A stretch of DNA of 64,000 bases from Blastocystis hominis (taxonomy: Eukaryota > Sar > Bigyra > Opalinata > Blastocystidae). The stretch spans positions 310,001 to 374,000 of the forward strand of contig NW_013171823.1 in NCBI RefSeq assembly GCF_000151665.1. Direction: 5' to 3'. Below the pieces are notes generated by a model. That model was not told the origin of the DNA and ran no database searches. It saw only the letters and a list, made by a program, of their open reading frames with translations. Below, piece by piece: positions 10,201-22,836 of this stretch (position 1 is its first letter; each line of letters begins with the position of its first letter). The position numbers were made by a program, and so were the translations under genes.

Positions 10201-13200
10201 GTGAAAGCGAAGCATTGGATCGAGCTTTACAAATTGCATATAATGAAGATTTGAAAACAAATCCAGTATTCAAAGCGGATATTACTTTCAGTAAAGCTGC
10301 TTTAGACAAGGAATGCTGGAAGGATGTGTATGATCGAGTTCGACTAGGATTGGAATCTGGATGTCATGTTCTATTGATTGGAGAAACAGAATATGTATCT
10401 CGAAAGTATTGTCGAGCAATAATGGAGATAATGCAGAGTGAAAAAACATCCTGTGAAGTGATTCATTGCAGTTCGACTTCTTCAACAGAAAGTGTGATTG
10501 GAAGCTATTCGCTCGAGAAAGATACTAAGGGCAAACCAGTTCCTCGTTTCCGTCCTTCTCCATTGCTTAAAGCGATTGAAAATGGAGGTATTTGTGTTCT
10601 TCAGTCGATGCATTTGATGAAATCGAATGTGATCGAGCGATTGAACTCTGTGTTGGAATTATCACCTGCAGATGGCCATCATCATGTAGTTCGATTTGAT
10701 GAACGTCGAGAAAGACCGGAATTCGAAATGAGTCCTAAATTCCGTGTAATCGCAACAACGTCTGAAAAGGGTTTGTTAGCTTTTTCTCCTGCCTTGAGAA
10801 ATCGATTTTTGGAAGTATTTGTGAGTCACGAAGATGCAAAGCGATTTGAAAACTCTCCCAAGCTTAAGAATTGTGAAAATAGAGAAGAAATTGATATCAC
10901 GATTCAAGATTATTCTTCAACAAACGACTGGTTCAAGCAGCAAGAACTCCAGCGAATGGTTTATTTCGCTACTCATTTGGCTGGATATCAATTGGAAAAG
11001 CCGCTAGTGGATATGTTCGCTAAACAACCACCAATTCCTGAACTGCAATCCCTTCGAAGCCATTGGACTGAAGCTTCAAGATTGTTCTATTGTATTTGCA
11101 AAAACAAGGCTGTGGCATTGTGTGGACCTAGAGGCAGTGGAAAGTCCTATGCAGTTAACAAAATGTGTGAACGGATAAAGAAAGTTAAGTGTCAAGTGTT
11201 CAGTGTGTCTGGAGAAACCGAGTTTTCCACTCTGATGGGAAGTATGAATATGAATGGCGATTTCCGAGCTGGAAAACTGCTCCAAGCTGTAGAAAGTGGA
11301 GGATTAGTGATATTCGAAAATGCTGAAAACATGTCAGCAGAATTACTGGAAATGCTTGATACTGTTTGTGATCCTTTCACTAATGAGTTCACTTATCCAG
11401 CCTCTATCAATCATTCAATTCATCCTTCATTCCGAGCTTTGTTCGTGTTCACAACACGTCGAGTGAATTCGTTGCCTTCTCTTCCTGCTTATTTCGATAT
11501 TTGTGAAATGAGTCCAATCCAGAGTGATGAAGCGAAAGAGCTGATGAAAAGTGAAATCTGCAAACGATTATGTGATCATATTGATAGTGGCGAGATTCCA
11601 TTGAATGAAGTATTCACTCTGGATAAGATTTGCTTCAATTCTCCTCATCCAATTTGGATTGTTGCAGCATTGTTTGCAGATCGTTTGGATCGCAAAGAAC
11701 TACTGGAGAGAGTGATAGAAGAATGGAAAAAGACGGCTGACACGGAAATAAAGAAAGAATTAGATTTAGCATATGATTTAATTACTATTTCAACAGAAAA
11801 CACTAATGAGTTAATCAATGGCAAACAACATGAAATAGAAGAAGAGGAAGAAGAAAAAGAAGTGTTAGAAAAAGAATTCAGTGATGATGATTTGGAGTTA
11901 CATGATAGTGAAATAAAAGCAAAGGCACATATTGTTACGGCAAAGGAATCTACAACTGCTAAAGGTTACACTATACTCCAACGTGGTCCTCTCGAAACAA
12001 CAGTTCCAATTGAATACTCAAAGCTTCAAAAGGTTGATTCTTCTGTATTAACTGCATTATTTACTATTTCTATTTCCAATTTCAAGCAAACTCACCTTCC
12101 TGTGTTACTGGTTGGCGATTCAGATATTGCTTCTGAAGTCACTCATTTGCTGTTTCCCAACGCTACTCATATGGAAATGTCCCGTTCAATGGAAATGTCT
12201 CACACATTTGGTGAGATTTCTGTTTGTCGTAAAGAAGACATTCAGTACATTCTGAGACAAACATCGATTCAAAATGTTGATGGAACTCCAATGGAAGTAT
12301 ATCGAGAATATCTGAAGGGGTTATTGCATGACAAAGCAAATGATAAATCATTGCTCATGATGCGTCCTGGTCCAATTCTCCGTTCGATAATGAGCAACAA
12401 TTCGATCGTGTTGAACAATATCAATCTGTTAAATGATCGATTGCTTCCTCGATTATATTCATTGTTGTTTAGTTTGGATTCGCATAAGTTTAGTCTATTT
12501 GAGGATTATTCCCAAATTCAAACAGAGATTCTTGGTAAATCGGTGAATGCGATTGTAACATGCGAAGATCCAGATTATGGAAGAGTTGCAAAGAAAGACC
12601 AATTCATTCAAGTGTTTTGTCAACCCTATTCTGAATTAGAAAGAGCGAAATATAAGTTTGAAAATCGAGATGACTATCCTTTACACATTCTACGAAAGTC
12701 AAATATGCTGAAGAATGAATTTGTGAATGCTGATAAAGTGATTCCATTCTATCTTCGATTCCTTCAATCTGATTTGGCATCTCGAGAAAATCTGATTCAA
12801 ATGGGAAGGATGAATAAGGATCTGAAGGAAGTGAGTGAATTCCTTCAATCAAGCAACAAAAATGATGCATTGATAGAGGATTTGAAGAAAACTCTATCAT
12901 TTCTGTTTACAAATGATGTAATTGAGGACATAGAATCTAGCCTTTATTCTAAGCATATTTTGGAATCTACAAAGACCACGATTCAGCTATTGGCATCCAT
13001 TGTATTGGCAGATCGAAGTCATCTTCCTCTGATTCTAGAAGGAGATCCTGGAGTAGGCAAAACTGTTTCTGCTGAGAATTATTTCGTAAAGGAGAATCTC
13101 GTGTATAAGCGAATCAATTTTTCGAATACCATAACGATTGATAGTTTGTTTGGATGCTACACGATTGTGAATGGATCATTACAATTCAGAGATGGAAGTA

Positions 13201-16200
13201 TTACAGAGCTATTGAAAAGAGGAGATCACTCAGATCAACGAATTGCATTGCTATTAGATGAAGTGAATTTGGCTCCATCAGATGTGCTTGAAGTATTACT
13301 CACTCTGATTCGTTGTTATGTGAATCACGATCCATTCCAAGTTCCAGGAGGCGATTTGATCAACATTCCATCGAACATGCTGATCATTTGCTGTATGAAT
13401 CCAGCATCCATGTCAGCAAATCGCAGCACATTGCCTCGTCAATTTTACAAGTATTGTATTTATCATCGTGATTTGAAATTCACACTGAATGAATTGTTCC
13501 TTACTGCAGGAAACATTATATGTGATGATTCGGATCCAAAATCGATAATAAAAACTAAATCAAAGGCAATATCTGAATCTGAAGATAAAACTAAAAGTAA
13601 CGATGAAACTAATGCTGAATCTGAACCGAAACGTAACCAGATTCTTGATTTGTTTGAATATTCCTACAATTCCTATCAAAAGACATCGATTCCATTCTCA
13701 CTTCGAGATGTATTGAAAGTAGCTCAAATCCTGGCGAATGGAAATGATTTGATTCTTGAAGCCGCTTTATGGTTGGTGTTTGCTTGTCGTTATGAAGAAT
13801 CGGAGAGAAAAGAAATCGAGAAGATATTGAAGCTGGAAGAGACATTGAAAGTCGATATTATCAAACAAGATAATCACTGTGTCGTTAGCGGTTATTGGGA
13901 CATTAAAACACCAAGCAAGTATTCAGATTTATTTAGAAAGAATTGTTTCACTTCAACAGAGAAAGTGACGATATTCAAGTTGAGTCTTGCTTTGCAATCC
14001 AAACGAGCCATTTTGGTTTATGGTTCTTCTCCCTCTGGCAAATCGTATTGTATTTCGAATCTGGCATTGATGTGGAATAAACAATGCACTTCGGTGTTTT
14101 TGAATCACGAAAGCTCTCCAGATGTGTTCATTGGTCGAAGTACTCTTGGAATTGATGAAAATGGAAATGAATGTATCAGATTCAGAGAAGGTCCACTGCT
14201 GAAAGCAATGGAAAAAGGAGATTGGATTGTGATCGAAGATATTCATTTGGCAAACAATGATGTGATGGAATCGCTGAATTCTCTGTGTGAAGAAAATCCA
14301 ACATTGAAGGTATTAGCAGGAAATGAAGAAATAACGTATTCAATGCGACCGAAAAGGGGTGAGAATAGAATTGACGAAGCATTCCGAATCTTCTTTACAA
14401 TATCGGACAATACGTTGAAACACTTCACTGGACCATTCTTGAGTCGTTGTGTGATCGTGTATTGTGATCCAATATCGACTCAAGCAGATGTTCAAGAAAT
14501 TTGCCAGATTAATCGATCAGTACATAATCCTTGTAATTTTGGAATTAAAGAATCGGAGACATTCCGACGGTGTATTCGAGTGATAAACAGCAAAGAAAGA
14601 GATGCATTCTTGTATGAATTTGGATATGAACCGAAGAGAAATACTTTGGTTTCAAAGATCGAAGTTCCTCGATCTATTGAAAACTACTTATCCGACTTTT
14701 TAAATAGTGCATATAAACTTTCCGATACAGAAAAAATGAATCGAATGATTACCATTATGGAGAAGATTTGTACAAGTACAAAGATTGTATTCACTGTTGG
14801 ATATGTACTCTCTTTACTATACCGTTGTATAACACATTTTCGAGAACATTTCATCTATTATGTAATTAATTGTGCAATCCAAGTACTTGAAATGAAAGAT
14901 CTTCAGAATTGTATGATGAAGAAACAAGAAGGTAAATATGCATGTGTTCTTCGTCGTTGGTATTTGATACCATCGATTAACCCTAAAATGAGAAAAAACT
15001 ATACGATGCCTGACTGTAATTTTGAATTGAGTTATCCAATTCAAGAATACTTTGATATTCCAACAACAGAGCAATTCAGATACTTGGAATTATTGTTTAT
15101 TTGTGATATAGAAGAGGAGTTAAGTATGTTTATGGAAGATAAAACATTGAATGATTTAGTACTTGTAGTTTTTGCTATGTTAGATACCAGTGAACGCAGC
15201 GATATAACTGAACAATTGATGAAGACTATCATAACCATCAGAAATCAATATCTCAGTATTCGTAAGAGAGAATCGATTCTCAAAGGAAGGGCGAGCTCTA
15301 TGGATTATTATGATATGAAAAAGCAGATCGACTCCATTTATGAATCTGTTGAAAGCTTTCCAACCGAAATAAAAGAATCAAAGCCAGTGAAAGAACTATT
15401 AAGTACTCTGGAGTCCACAAAATCGGCTGTAAAGAAATATATTATGGACCATGCAGATAATGGAGATGATGAGCAGGGGATGAAATTCAGATTCACAGAG
15501 GCAGAATTCTATTGTGGTAAAAACAATACTTTGAAGGATTGCATGAGACAGGCATTTGGAAATAATATGATTGATAGTAAAACCTATAAAATGTTGAATT
15601 TCAATGTAATCGAAACGAAGTATGCAAAATATGAATACAAGTCTAGTACCAACGAGTTTTTAGTCAAAATATCTCACCTAATTTACAAGCTAAAATCATT
15701 CAAAAACTATCCATTCATTTTGAGTGAATATACAGATGTATTGAAAGAATTAGACCTGAATTTAGCCGATATTTTGAAAAATTTCGGGCATTCTGCCGAT
15801 TGCCTACCTCCCTTGATGACCATGTTGAATGTTTTATTGAAAAAAGAAATGGAAAAACTGGAATGGACAAAGCTGTTAGAAGATTATAGTGAGTATCCAT
15901 TTGTAACTCCTGCTGAAGTATCTCAAGGGAATTTTGAAGCAGCTATTGAAATGCTGTTTGAAAGAGATTGGTATGATTCCTACTGGAAGTCAATTGATGA
16001 TAAAGTGAAAGAAAAATCTGAGGCATGCTTGGAGCTTAAAAGGAAATTGGTCATACAAGCCTTTTCCACTGTTCAGCCAAAATCAGTTGAATTGCGAGTT
16101 CCATTGATTTTAGAAGCTATAGATAGTTACAGTGATCTACATCTTTTTGATTACAAGGAGATATCTCAAGTGGATATCTGGTGGAAGTGCGATATTGCTT

Positions 16201-19200
16201 CTCTTGTACCACCTGCTACCACGATCCCAAGCATTGTTCTTCAAATGGAACAACTACTACACAATCCAGTAAATCCTCCACATGACGTTATGCTGTTTCT
16301 ATGGAGTACTGAATGTCCCTTAAAGATGAAGGACAAATTGGCTATTCTTTGTCCTCGTAAGCGAACTATGGAAGGTAGTATTGTCATGGATATGATGAGC
16401 GTTAAAGTATTACGTGATTCGTTTGCTCAGGTTTTCAAATCGATCAACAGCATTGATGATCTAGTCAATAAAGTCATTGCCAATGCTCAAGCGAATTGCA
16501 AATTAGTTGTTGAGAAGCTACAGAGAGAAATCAAGGATGCAGAAGAAAAGTATAAAGAAAATCATAGAGCATTTGAATCACAACGGAAAGCTTTAGACAA
16601 GAAGAAAGACGATCTTGTCAAAAAATACACTCAAATCGCAGAAAGAAAGACAAGAGAAAAAGGAATGGTTGAACACTTTGAAAAGCGAAATGAAAATACT
16701 ATTAGAATGCTTAGCTATATGTATGCCGTTAACAATATTAGGGAAGATGAAGTTGCATCTTTTCTGAACAATGAACCCTATCAACAGTATGAAATTAAGA
16801 TGAATGTCAGCAAGTATTATCACCCCTTCGATTTTCAAATGATATTCATACCGAAGAATCACAAACTTGTGAATCAAGAAACAGTTGCTACGATCACGTT
16901 ATTACCTCCCAGTGATGTTTGTAGTATGCTACAAAGAAATATTATCCAAATATCAAATGATTTCGCGTCATATAGTGTGAATATCAATAATGGTTATTTG
17001 TTAATTTTACCATTGGCACCGTTTAAGTGGAAAGTCACAATGCACATTGAAGGGGTAGATGTAATGGACAAAGAAGGGATATTTTTGGCATATTATACAA
17101 ATACAAGAAGTTTTCTCTGTCAATATTGTGTCACAAAATCACACTGGGTTACTGGTAACTATCAGGAATATGATTGGGAAATGTATTGCATTTTAAATTG
17201 TCTGAAATGCATGAAGCATCTTATCAACGTATTTGAGTTAAAGTACTGCATTCCTATCTCTGAACAGCAATTAGGGAAATATAATCGACTTCATTTTTTA
17301 TATTCCGCCAATTACACATCATCCATGATATATTTCTATTGCTATGATCCATATACTTGTGAAATCTTCAAACCCACTTACTATTCCACTTACTACTATG
17401 TATTAAAATGCAACGAAATCAAATCAGCAAATGATATTTTACCGTTCGATAACGTTGCATGCGATTCTCGTAAAACCTACTGGACTCATCACGACTTTAT
17501 TAGCTACGGATATGACTTATATCCGATGTCTGCTCTTGAAAATGAGGCAATCGATGATGTGAGCAACTACAATAAAGAACTTGATGATGTACTGGAGCTT
17601 GAAAAGCAAGTTAATAGTATGAAAGATAATATTGAAGTGCTAAATGAGAAACTTACCAATATGAAAAATCAAGTTGGTAGTATTGCGGGCTATTTCTTCC
17701 CAAGAAAAAGGGATAAGACATATAAAATCTCGATTGACCATTCCTTGAATGATGTCATCGTAGTACTTTTCGATGGAAAAACAGCATCCATTTGCTTACC
17801 TGAAAATAAAATGTATGTTCTGCCGAACAGTTACGAGGGAGATGATGGAAATCAGATTGAATTATCTTATTTGTCAACCAGCGAAGATGTATATTTGGAT
17901 CTGCAAGGTAGTGATTGTGATATTTCTAGACGATCGTCCCGATTTGTTTTTGTGATGAAAGATAATGACATTGGGACAAAAAGAATCAAACTAACAGCTT
18001 CTGTTTATTTAGCAATTAGTCAACAAATATTGGCAAAAGAGGAATTTTATTTAGTGTATGAAAGAAAACCTCTGCCCGACCTTATAATGACTTCTGCTGT
18101 CTGCTCATTTACTAAATATAAAAGAGATCATTACTGTCTATACCCAGAATCAGTTCCCCTGAATGTCAATGTTTATGCAAATGGTAATTACACGTTTTAT
18201 ACTAATATTGATAAAAGGACTCAAATATTAACATACCCATTCATTGAAGTGTCATCGTATGCCTCAAATCCATATGTGTACAAAAACTATGGCAATTGTT
18301 TCACATGGGATGAAAAAGGATTTTCTGTGTTTAACAAAGAATACTACAGAAATGCTGTCAAAATCACTGTCAAGGCTCAAACAAGTCCTTCTACCTCTAT
18401 CAAAAGACTACAATCCAAGTCTATAAGCGAGTTCCTATCTGCTTTTTCTGACCTATCTCTTGTTATCTTGTCTGCAAAGAGCAAAGACCAAGATACAATT
18501 CTACAAATACTGAATAGTTGTTCGAGTACTACTATGCTTCCAACGATTAGAAACGCTGCAAAATCTGTATTGAACATGGTATCGAACCGGGGATCATTAC
18601 TAGAGTGGAATTCTACTGTGAATAAAGTAAAAAGAGAAGCCATAAAGGTTGAGGAGCAACCGGAAAATAATGCTGAAGAAGCAGAAGAAAAGCTATATAC
18701 TGTGAATGATGATGGTGAAGGTGAAGAGGAAAAAGAGGAGATGCATGCAAAGTACGTCGTTCATGTATCTGAGCAACTAAAGAATGAAGTGCAAAATCGT
18801 GTCGCCAATATGGTTGAAAATGAAATGGCTGAGCAAGAAGATCTAAACACGAATCAAGAGAAAAACGATTCATCAACCAAGGATACGCAAAATAAAGAAG
18901 AAAAAGAAGAAGAGTATAAGTCAGTAAATTACAGGGCATATCTCGAAATAATGAACAAAATGAGTATGGATGAAATCTTCAAAATGGTCTATAATCGACG
19001 GATGACAAACAAATACATCGAGCCATTGAACACGACAAATACATTAACTACAAAAAAACTTGGGAACAAAAAGATGGTTATTAATCAATCTATTGTTGAT
19101 GCAATAATTGGCACCTCAGTTCACTTGATAAAGAAGCTAAATGAAATGAACTACATGGGAAATAGACTTCATACTACAGTCAATATTATTATTGATACCA

Positions 19201-22200
19201 ACTGCAGTTTGCGGAAATATAAACTTCGTATGCGAACAATCATATCTTGTATTTTGATAACGGTAATAAGAGAGCTTGGGATATCATTCAATTTGTTTGT
19301 ATTTTGTGGAAGATACAGAGGTGTATATATTCCTTTAGATAATCGATCGATTGTTGAAATTATCTCTTTGCTGTTTGATTTAGAGGGAGTGGTAAAGATG
19401 CCATCGACTCCACTGGATCTTTTAACAGTTAAGGGGCAATTCGATGAGAAGGATCCAACAGTGATCGTGAGTGATGGATTCAGTGAGCAGCTATTGTCAG
19501 AGAAAAACAAGAAAATAGTAGACATATTTAGAACATATACCAAGTTGTTTTTGTTATGCGTCAAAGGAACAAATAAAGATGAGGTACTTAGTGCATCAAA
19601 TCAATCATTACTTGAAAGTTTGCTGACCGCGAAATTCAATGACAATCTAATCACCATCGAAAGAGTGGAAGACATTGTTAATCTATTAAATCCAAGCATT
19701 ATCAACCTGTTCTATGATACGACACAAGTGAACATGAATGTGACAAAGGACATAATTAATCAGATCGATTATGCTCGAGATCTTTATGATAATCTGCAAG
19801 TCATATTCAAAGTGAACAAATCCATAGTTTCGATCAATACAATATCAAGTGCAAATTCAGCTAAAATGATTGATATTTCTGATGAGGATTTGCTTGTTTA
19901 TCCCACAACAACAGGTGGCTCTGCTGTATTAAAGAAGTTGAATAGCGTTATTCAAGGTGAAAATCTATTTGATGCAATGAACATGTCTCTGTTCGTTCCG
20001 AATAAGTCGACAGCCTTTGTTGCATCCACTTCAGGAACATCGATTCATATGGCAAACTACATCAAGTATGTTGTTAGCAAGATTGGAGATGGCAAGTTTT
20101 TCAAGAAGCTTGGAAGTGAGAAGATTCGAAGCTATAATGCAAGTATTGTGATTGACTGTTCTTCGATCGCATTCAGTGAAACGAACCGAGTTCATTCATT
20201 GATCACAATCTTTTTAATCCTTCGAAATCTGAGCAATATGCAGCTACCTTGCATTGATTTGTGGGTGGCATCTAGAGATATTATTCGTGTTGCTACTGGT
20301 ATTTCATCGATGGATTTATGGGAAAGCAATATTGTGGCTGCGTTGTATCAACAATTATTGTCTCCTTGTCAAAATACTTGCTTGCCAGATTGTATTCGCT
20401 ATGCTTGTAGCACCTGTAACGCTCGATCGTTCCAATCTGTAATGATGGTGTTAACAAATGGTGTGTTATGTAATGAATCCAGAGAAGAGATCAAGTCGAT
20501 TGTAAACGGAAATGAAATAACTTATCTTGGAGTTGGACTTGGATTGTATTTGTGTGGATTTGAAGATTTGTTCCCCACGATGATTTGGAATTCAAATCCT
20601 ATTCGATTGTCTGAGACTTTCTTCACACTAACTACTCCAACCATGAACAAGGATGTAAATGCCGTACCAGAGAAAGAAATATGTGAAGCAATGACGAATG
20701 ATCCGATTACTCAAACCTATAATAACATAATTCAAGAAATATGCGGTATTCGTAGCTATTATGAAACTACATTAAGCCAAATCCGTTTTGTTGATGAAAC
20801 GGATGATGCAAATGGAACAGGTAAAGCTAAAGTAATTGGCGATATAAACGACAGTAAGTATGATTTGGGAGTGGATGGAGCTTTTGGTCACTATTCGATT
20901 TTGATTATCATTCTTTATTTGTGTCGAGAGGAAGTGGATGACAAAGGAAAAACAATAGATGAATATATCACGGAGGATGTATTGTGCAATGGTAGGGTGT
21001 TGAATGGGAAAGCCTTTTCACCTATTCTAAAACTTGGGAGTCATGAAATTGATGGAAAACCTATTGGAAAAGGATTCAAGATTGCCTTTGCTTATGATTA
21101 CAAAAGCGCTATCAAGGAATTAATGAGTGGCAGATATCGGATGACATTCATAACCTGTTCTCCTGGAGATGGAATTATGGCAAAAGAGTGTGATAATGAT
21201 GCCAATCAATATGCCGATGCTTTTGTGAGTTGCGTTCATGAATTCAACATAAGAGGAGGTGGCGTATTCTGGTTCTTAGAGAACTATCCTTTCACTTATG
21301 AGGCTGATTTGTACTTCAAGACATTCTATGGATTTGAAGCAGTGGGCGACAAAGAGTACAGTATCAAGGGCGGAAATGTTATGGTAAGATCTAAAGAAAA
21401 TGTACCCACACCTGGTCACTTCGTTTCGATCGGAGGAAAAGCGATGGATTACACTAAGTTATCCAAGTTAGATTTTGGTATCAAGCGAATCTTTGAAGGA
21501 AGAACCCTATGCGTGTTGAATGAGCATGAATTTGAAAGAATCGGATTCCGGATATTTGCGAAGGAAAGCGAGGGAAATGCTTCAATTATGGTGAGAGAGA
21601 AGCAAGAAGATAGTAGAGAAGGCAGAATGATCCTTGATACAGCTGCATCCAAGCTATTTTTGGAATTCACAGAAGATGGAACTGCACGCTGGATCAGCAA
21701 TGCTGCGGTTTGGCTGTGTAACACCGAAGAATTTGAAGAAGAACGATTATTGGATAACAAACTGGTATCTGGAATCAAAATGGATGAAGTAGTTCTTCCT
21801 GACAAGAAAATGATGGAATTGCGAGAAATCACGGATGTCAAAGAAAAGCGATTCTGTTTGAGTATCGTAATAGATACCACAGGATCAATGGGCGGATTTA
21901 TTAATGCAACTAGAGACAATATAGAAAGAATAATCGATAGTATAAAACAATTGGAGACAGATTGTGAAATTCCGGAAGGAGGCATTGTTGGTCAGGTCGT
22001 CCAGTTTAAAGACTATGCTGATAATATGGTGGGAGAACAAGACGAATATATCACAAGCGATTTTGCTCGTTTGAAGAATAAATTAGCTTCCTTCAAAGCA
22101 ACCGGTGGTGCCGATGGTGCTGGATGTGGAAGCAATTGTGAAGATATTCAAGGAGGATTGATTCGAGCTTTGGAACAAATGAAAAAGCCACCATTCCGAA

Positions 22201-22520
22201 AATATAATCATCTCATGTTGATTGTGGGCGATTATCCGAATCATGGAGACTTTGATTTTTGTAAAATAGATAAGAATAAAGATGGAGAATTGCTGAGGGA
22301 TGTTTGGGAACGTATTTATAATGATATTCGAAAATTTCGAAGCTTGCGAATTATGTTTATGCCTGTGAATGTCGCTGAAATAGTAACAACTATGAAAAGA
22401 ATGCGGAATGCTTTGGGAACAGAGATTGTAGATAGTACACCTGCAAATCGAGATAATTTTGTCAAAATCGTAACTCAAACCACTGTAAACGAGTATAAAC
22501 GTTTTGTTGGTATTTCGTGA
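5821..22520 (+). CDS. Giant UBL-array / six-AAA+ / triple-VWA protein, midasin-like, 5,411 aa after splicing
   Basis: Sixteen exons: 5821-5910, 5941-6271, 6303-6344, 6376-6723, 6759-6983, 7019-7140, 7170-7299, 7329-7856, 7888-8009, 8042-8161, 8192-8309, 8340-8426, 8457-8537, 8567-8659, 8691-8867, 8899-22520 (sum 16,236 nt, 5,412 codons). All introns are GT...AG, 29-35 nt; the 6724 donor has an in-frame alternative at 6733. Order: ubiquitin-like folds (1-430), GGLAKPK repeats (about 465-590), more UBL-like folds (606-870), six AAA+ modules (about 1060-2780), coiled coils (about 3400-3460 and 3760-3800), acidic stretch (about 4120-4210), VWA-like domains near 4304, 4624 and 5197. AAA1 and AAA5 have intact Walker A and B; AAA2 and AAA4 lack Walker A. 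Six AAA modules plus C-terminal VWA resemble midasin (Rea1/MDN1); RNF213 and dynein are alternatives for the ring, but both lack VWA. Function unknown; substrate remodelling is an inference. Confidence 0.85.
7444..7806 (+). repeat. Tandem repeat coding for GGFTQSS / GGLAKPKS linker
   Basis: Exon 8 of the giant gene carries two short modules, 'GGFTQSxTV or xMS' and 'GGLAKPKS', in alternating order; GGLAKPK occurs six times. DNA copies are almost identical, which indicates recent expansion or homogenisation. The encoded chain is rich in Gly, Ser, Thr and Lys and should be disordered. It separates the first five UBL-like folds from the later ones and the AAA+ ring. Confidence 0.9.
7888..8867 (+). 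other. Second set of ubiquitin-like folds (exons 9-15)
   Basis: Spliced residues 606-872. Exons 9-10 give one clear beta-grasp pattern: strands IIFLRILILYS and FFQESIFGARV, helix RQITSLINRNL, strand KWYILNSIGEK, then SSISLVVIP. Exons 11-15 give two or three more divergent segments of similar size (TTKLNVRLLEIK..., FMVILKNTRIEKC...). Seven introns of 29-32 nt lie in under 1 kb, far denser than in the rest of the gene. Confidence 0.5.
9480..14640 (+). other. Six-module AAA+ ring region of the giant protein
   Basis: Full-protein positions: AAA1 Walker A GVTSSGKT at 1087, Walker B LLLMDE near 1156, sensor-like ATQNPAGS; AAA2 has GETEYVSRK in place of Walker A (1366); AAA3 GPRGSGKS (1614) but a weak Walker B (VIFENAE); AAA4 GDSDIAS, no Walker A (1944); AAA5 GDPGVGKT (2253) with LLLDEVNLAPSD; AAA6 GSSPSGKS (2580) with VIEDIHLAN. 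The DE-x-N/S-LAP motif and ATQNP-type sensor are typical of the MoxR/midasin/dynein (AAA_5) branch. AAA1 and AAA5 look catalytically complete; the others look structural or nucleotide-binding only. Confidence 0.85.
16480..17690 (+). other. Coiled-coil hairpin with Cys-rich tip in the giant protein
   Basis: Two heptad-like segments, at about residues 3399-3462 (CKLVVEKLQREIKDAEEKYK...) and 3760-3800 (LDDVLELEKQVNSMKDNIEV...), flank about 300 residues with a cysteine cluster (CQYCV, YCILNCLKCMKH). The layout recalls the antiparallel stalk with a terminal domain in dynein, but it lies after AAA6 rather than between AAA4 and AAA5. Confidence 0.45.
19150..22480 (+). other. Three von Willebrand A-like domains at the C terminus of the giant protein
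   Basis: VWA-1: strand VNIIIDTNCS (Asp at about 4304), later TVIVSDGFSEQ; the metal motif is D-x-N-x-S. VWA-2: strand ASIVIDCSSIA (Asp about 4624), later MMVLTNG; D-x-S-x-I, so a metal ligand is probably lost. VWA-3: LSIVIDTTGSMGG (Asp about 5197), D-x-T-x-S, with VVQFKDYAD, KATGGADGAG and LMLIVGDYPNHG, closest to the VWA of VwkA-type alpha-kinases. Only VWA-3 looks able to bind metal in the classic way. Between VWA-2 and VWA-3 lies a Rossmann-like stretch (TFITCSPGDGI ... RGGGVFWFLEN) recalling glutamine-amidotransferase-like folds, function unknown. Confidence 0.65.
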
Positions 22521-22533
22521 TTTTGCTTTCGAA

Positions 22534-22541
22534 TCTTTGTT
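22534..22541 (+). terminator. Variant 3'-end motif of the giant gene
   Basis: TCTTTGTT, one change from TGTTTGTT, 14 nt after the stop at 22520. It is the nearest candidate for this gene's poly(A) signal. Confidence 0.4.
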
Positions 22542-22681
22542 TTACATATATAGAATAGTATAGTATAATATAGTATTCATTCATTCATTCATCTCGATTC
22601 CACACTTTGGTATACGATATTCCAATATAGCACAATTTCAGTTTGAATGATTCTTCACAAGTTATCATACATCTTCATTCA

Positions 22682-22689
22682 AACAAACA
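22682..22689 (-). terminator. TGTTTGTT 3'-end motif of right-arm LRR gene
   Basis: Exact octamer on the minus strand, mirror of 4310-4317, about 147 nt after the LRR stop at 22837. It lies in the 316-nt gap between the convergent giant and LRR genes. Confidence 0.6.
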
Positions 22690-22836
22690 CATATTCTATC
22701 TATACTATATCTATCATTAAGTGTTTATTCATCATTATTCGTTTTCTTTACTATACAGTTTGGAACATATCAATCATTCATTCATTTATCTAGTTATCTA
22801 GTTATTCAGCCAGTCAACCAACCAACTCTTTCCTCA

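Noticed and set aside
8976-22520. A self-contained 4,514-residue gene starting at the ATG at 8976
   Set aside because: The frame is open upstream to a 31-nt intron (8868-8898), and 14 more introns link it in exact frame to an ATG at 5821.
5821-22520. Orthology to canonical midasin
   Set aside because: The ring and a C-terminal VWA fit, but the UBL array, three divergent VWAs, a VwkA-like last VWA and a weak acidic region do not; I keep it as midasin-like only.
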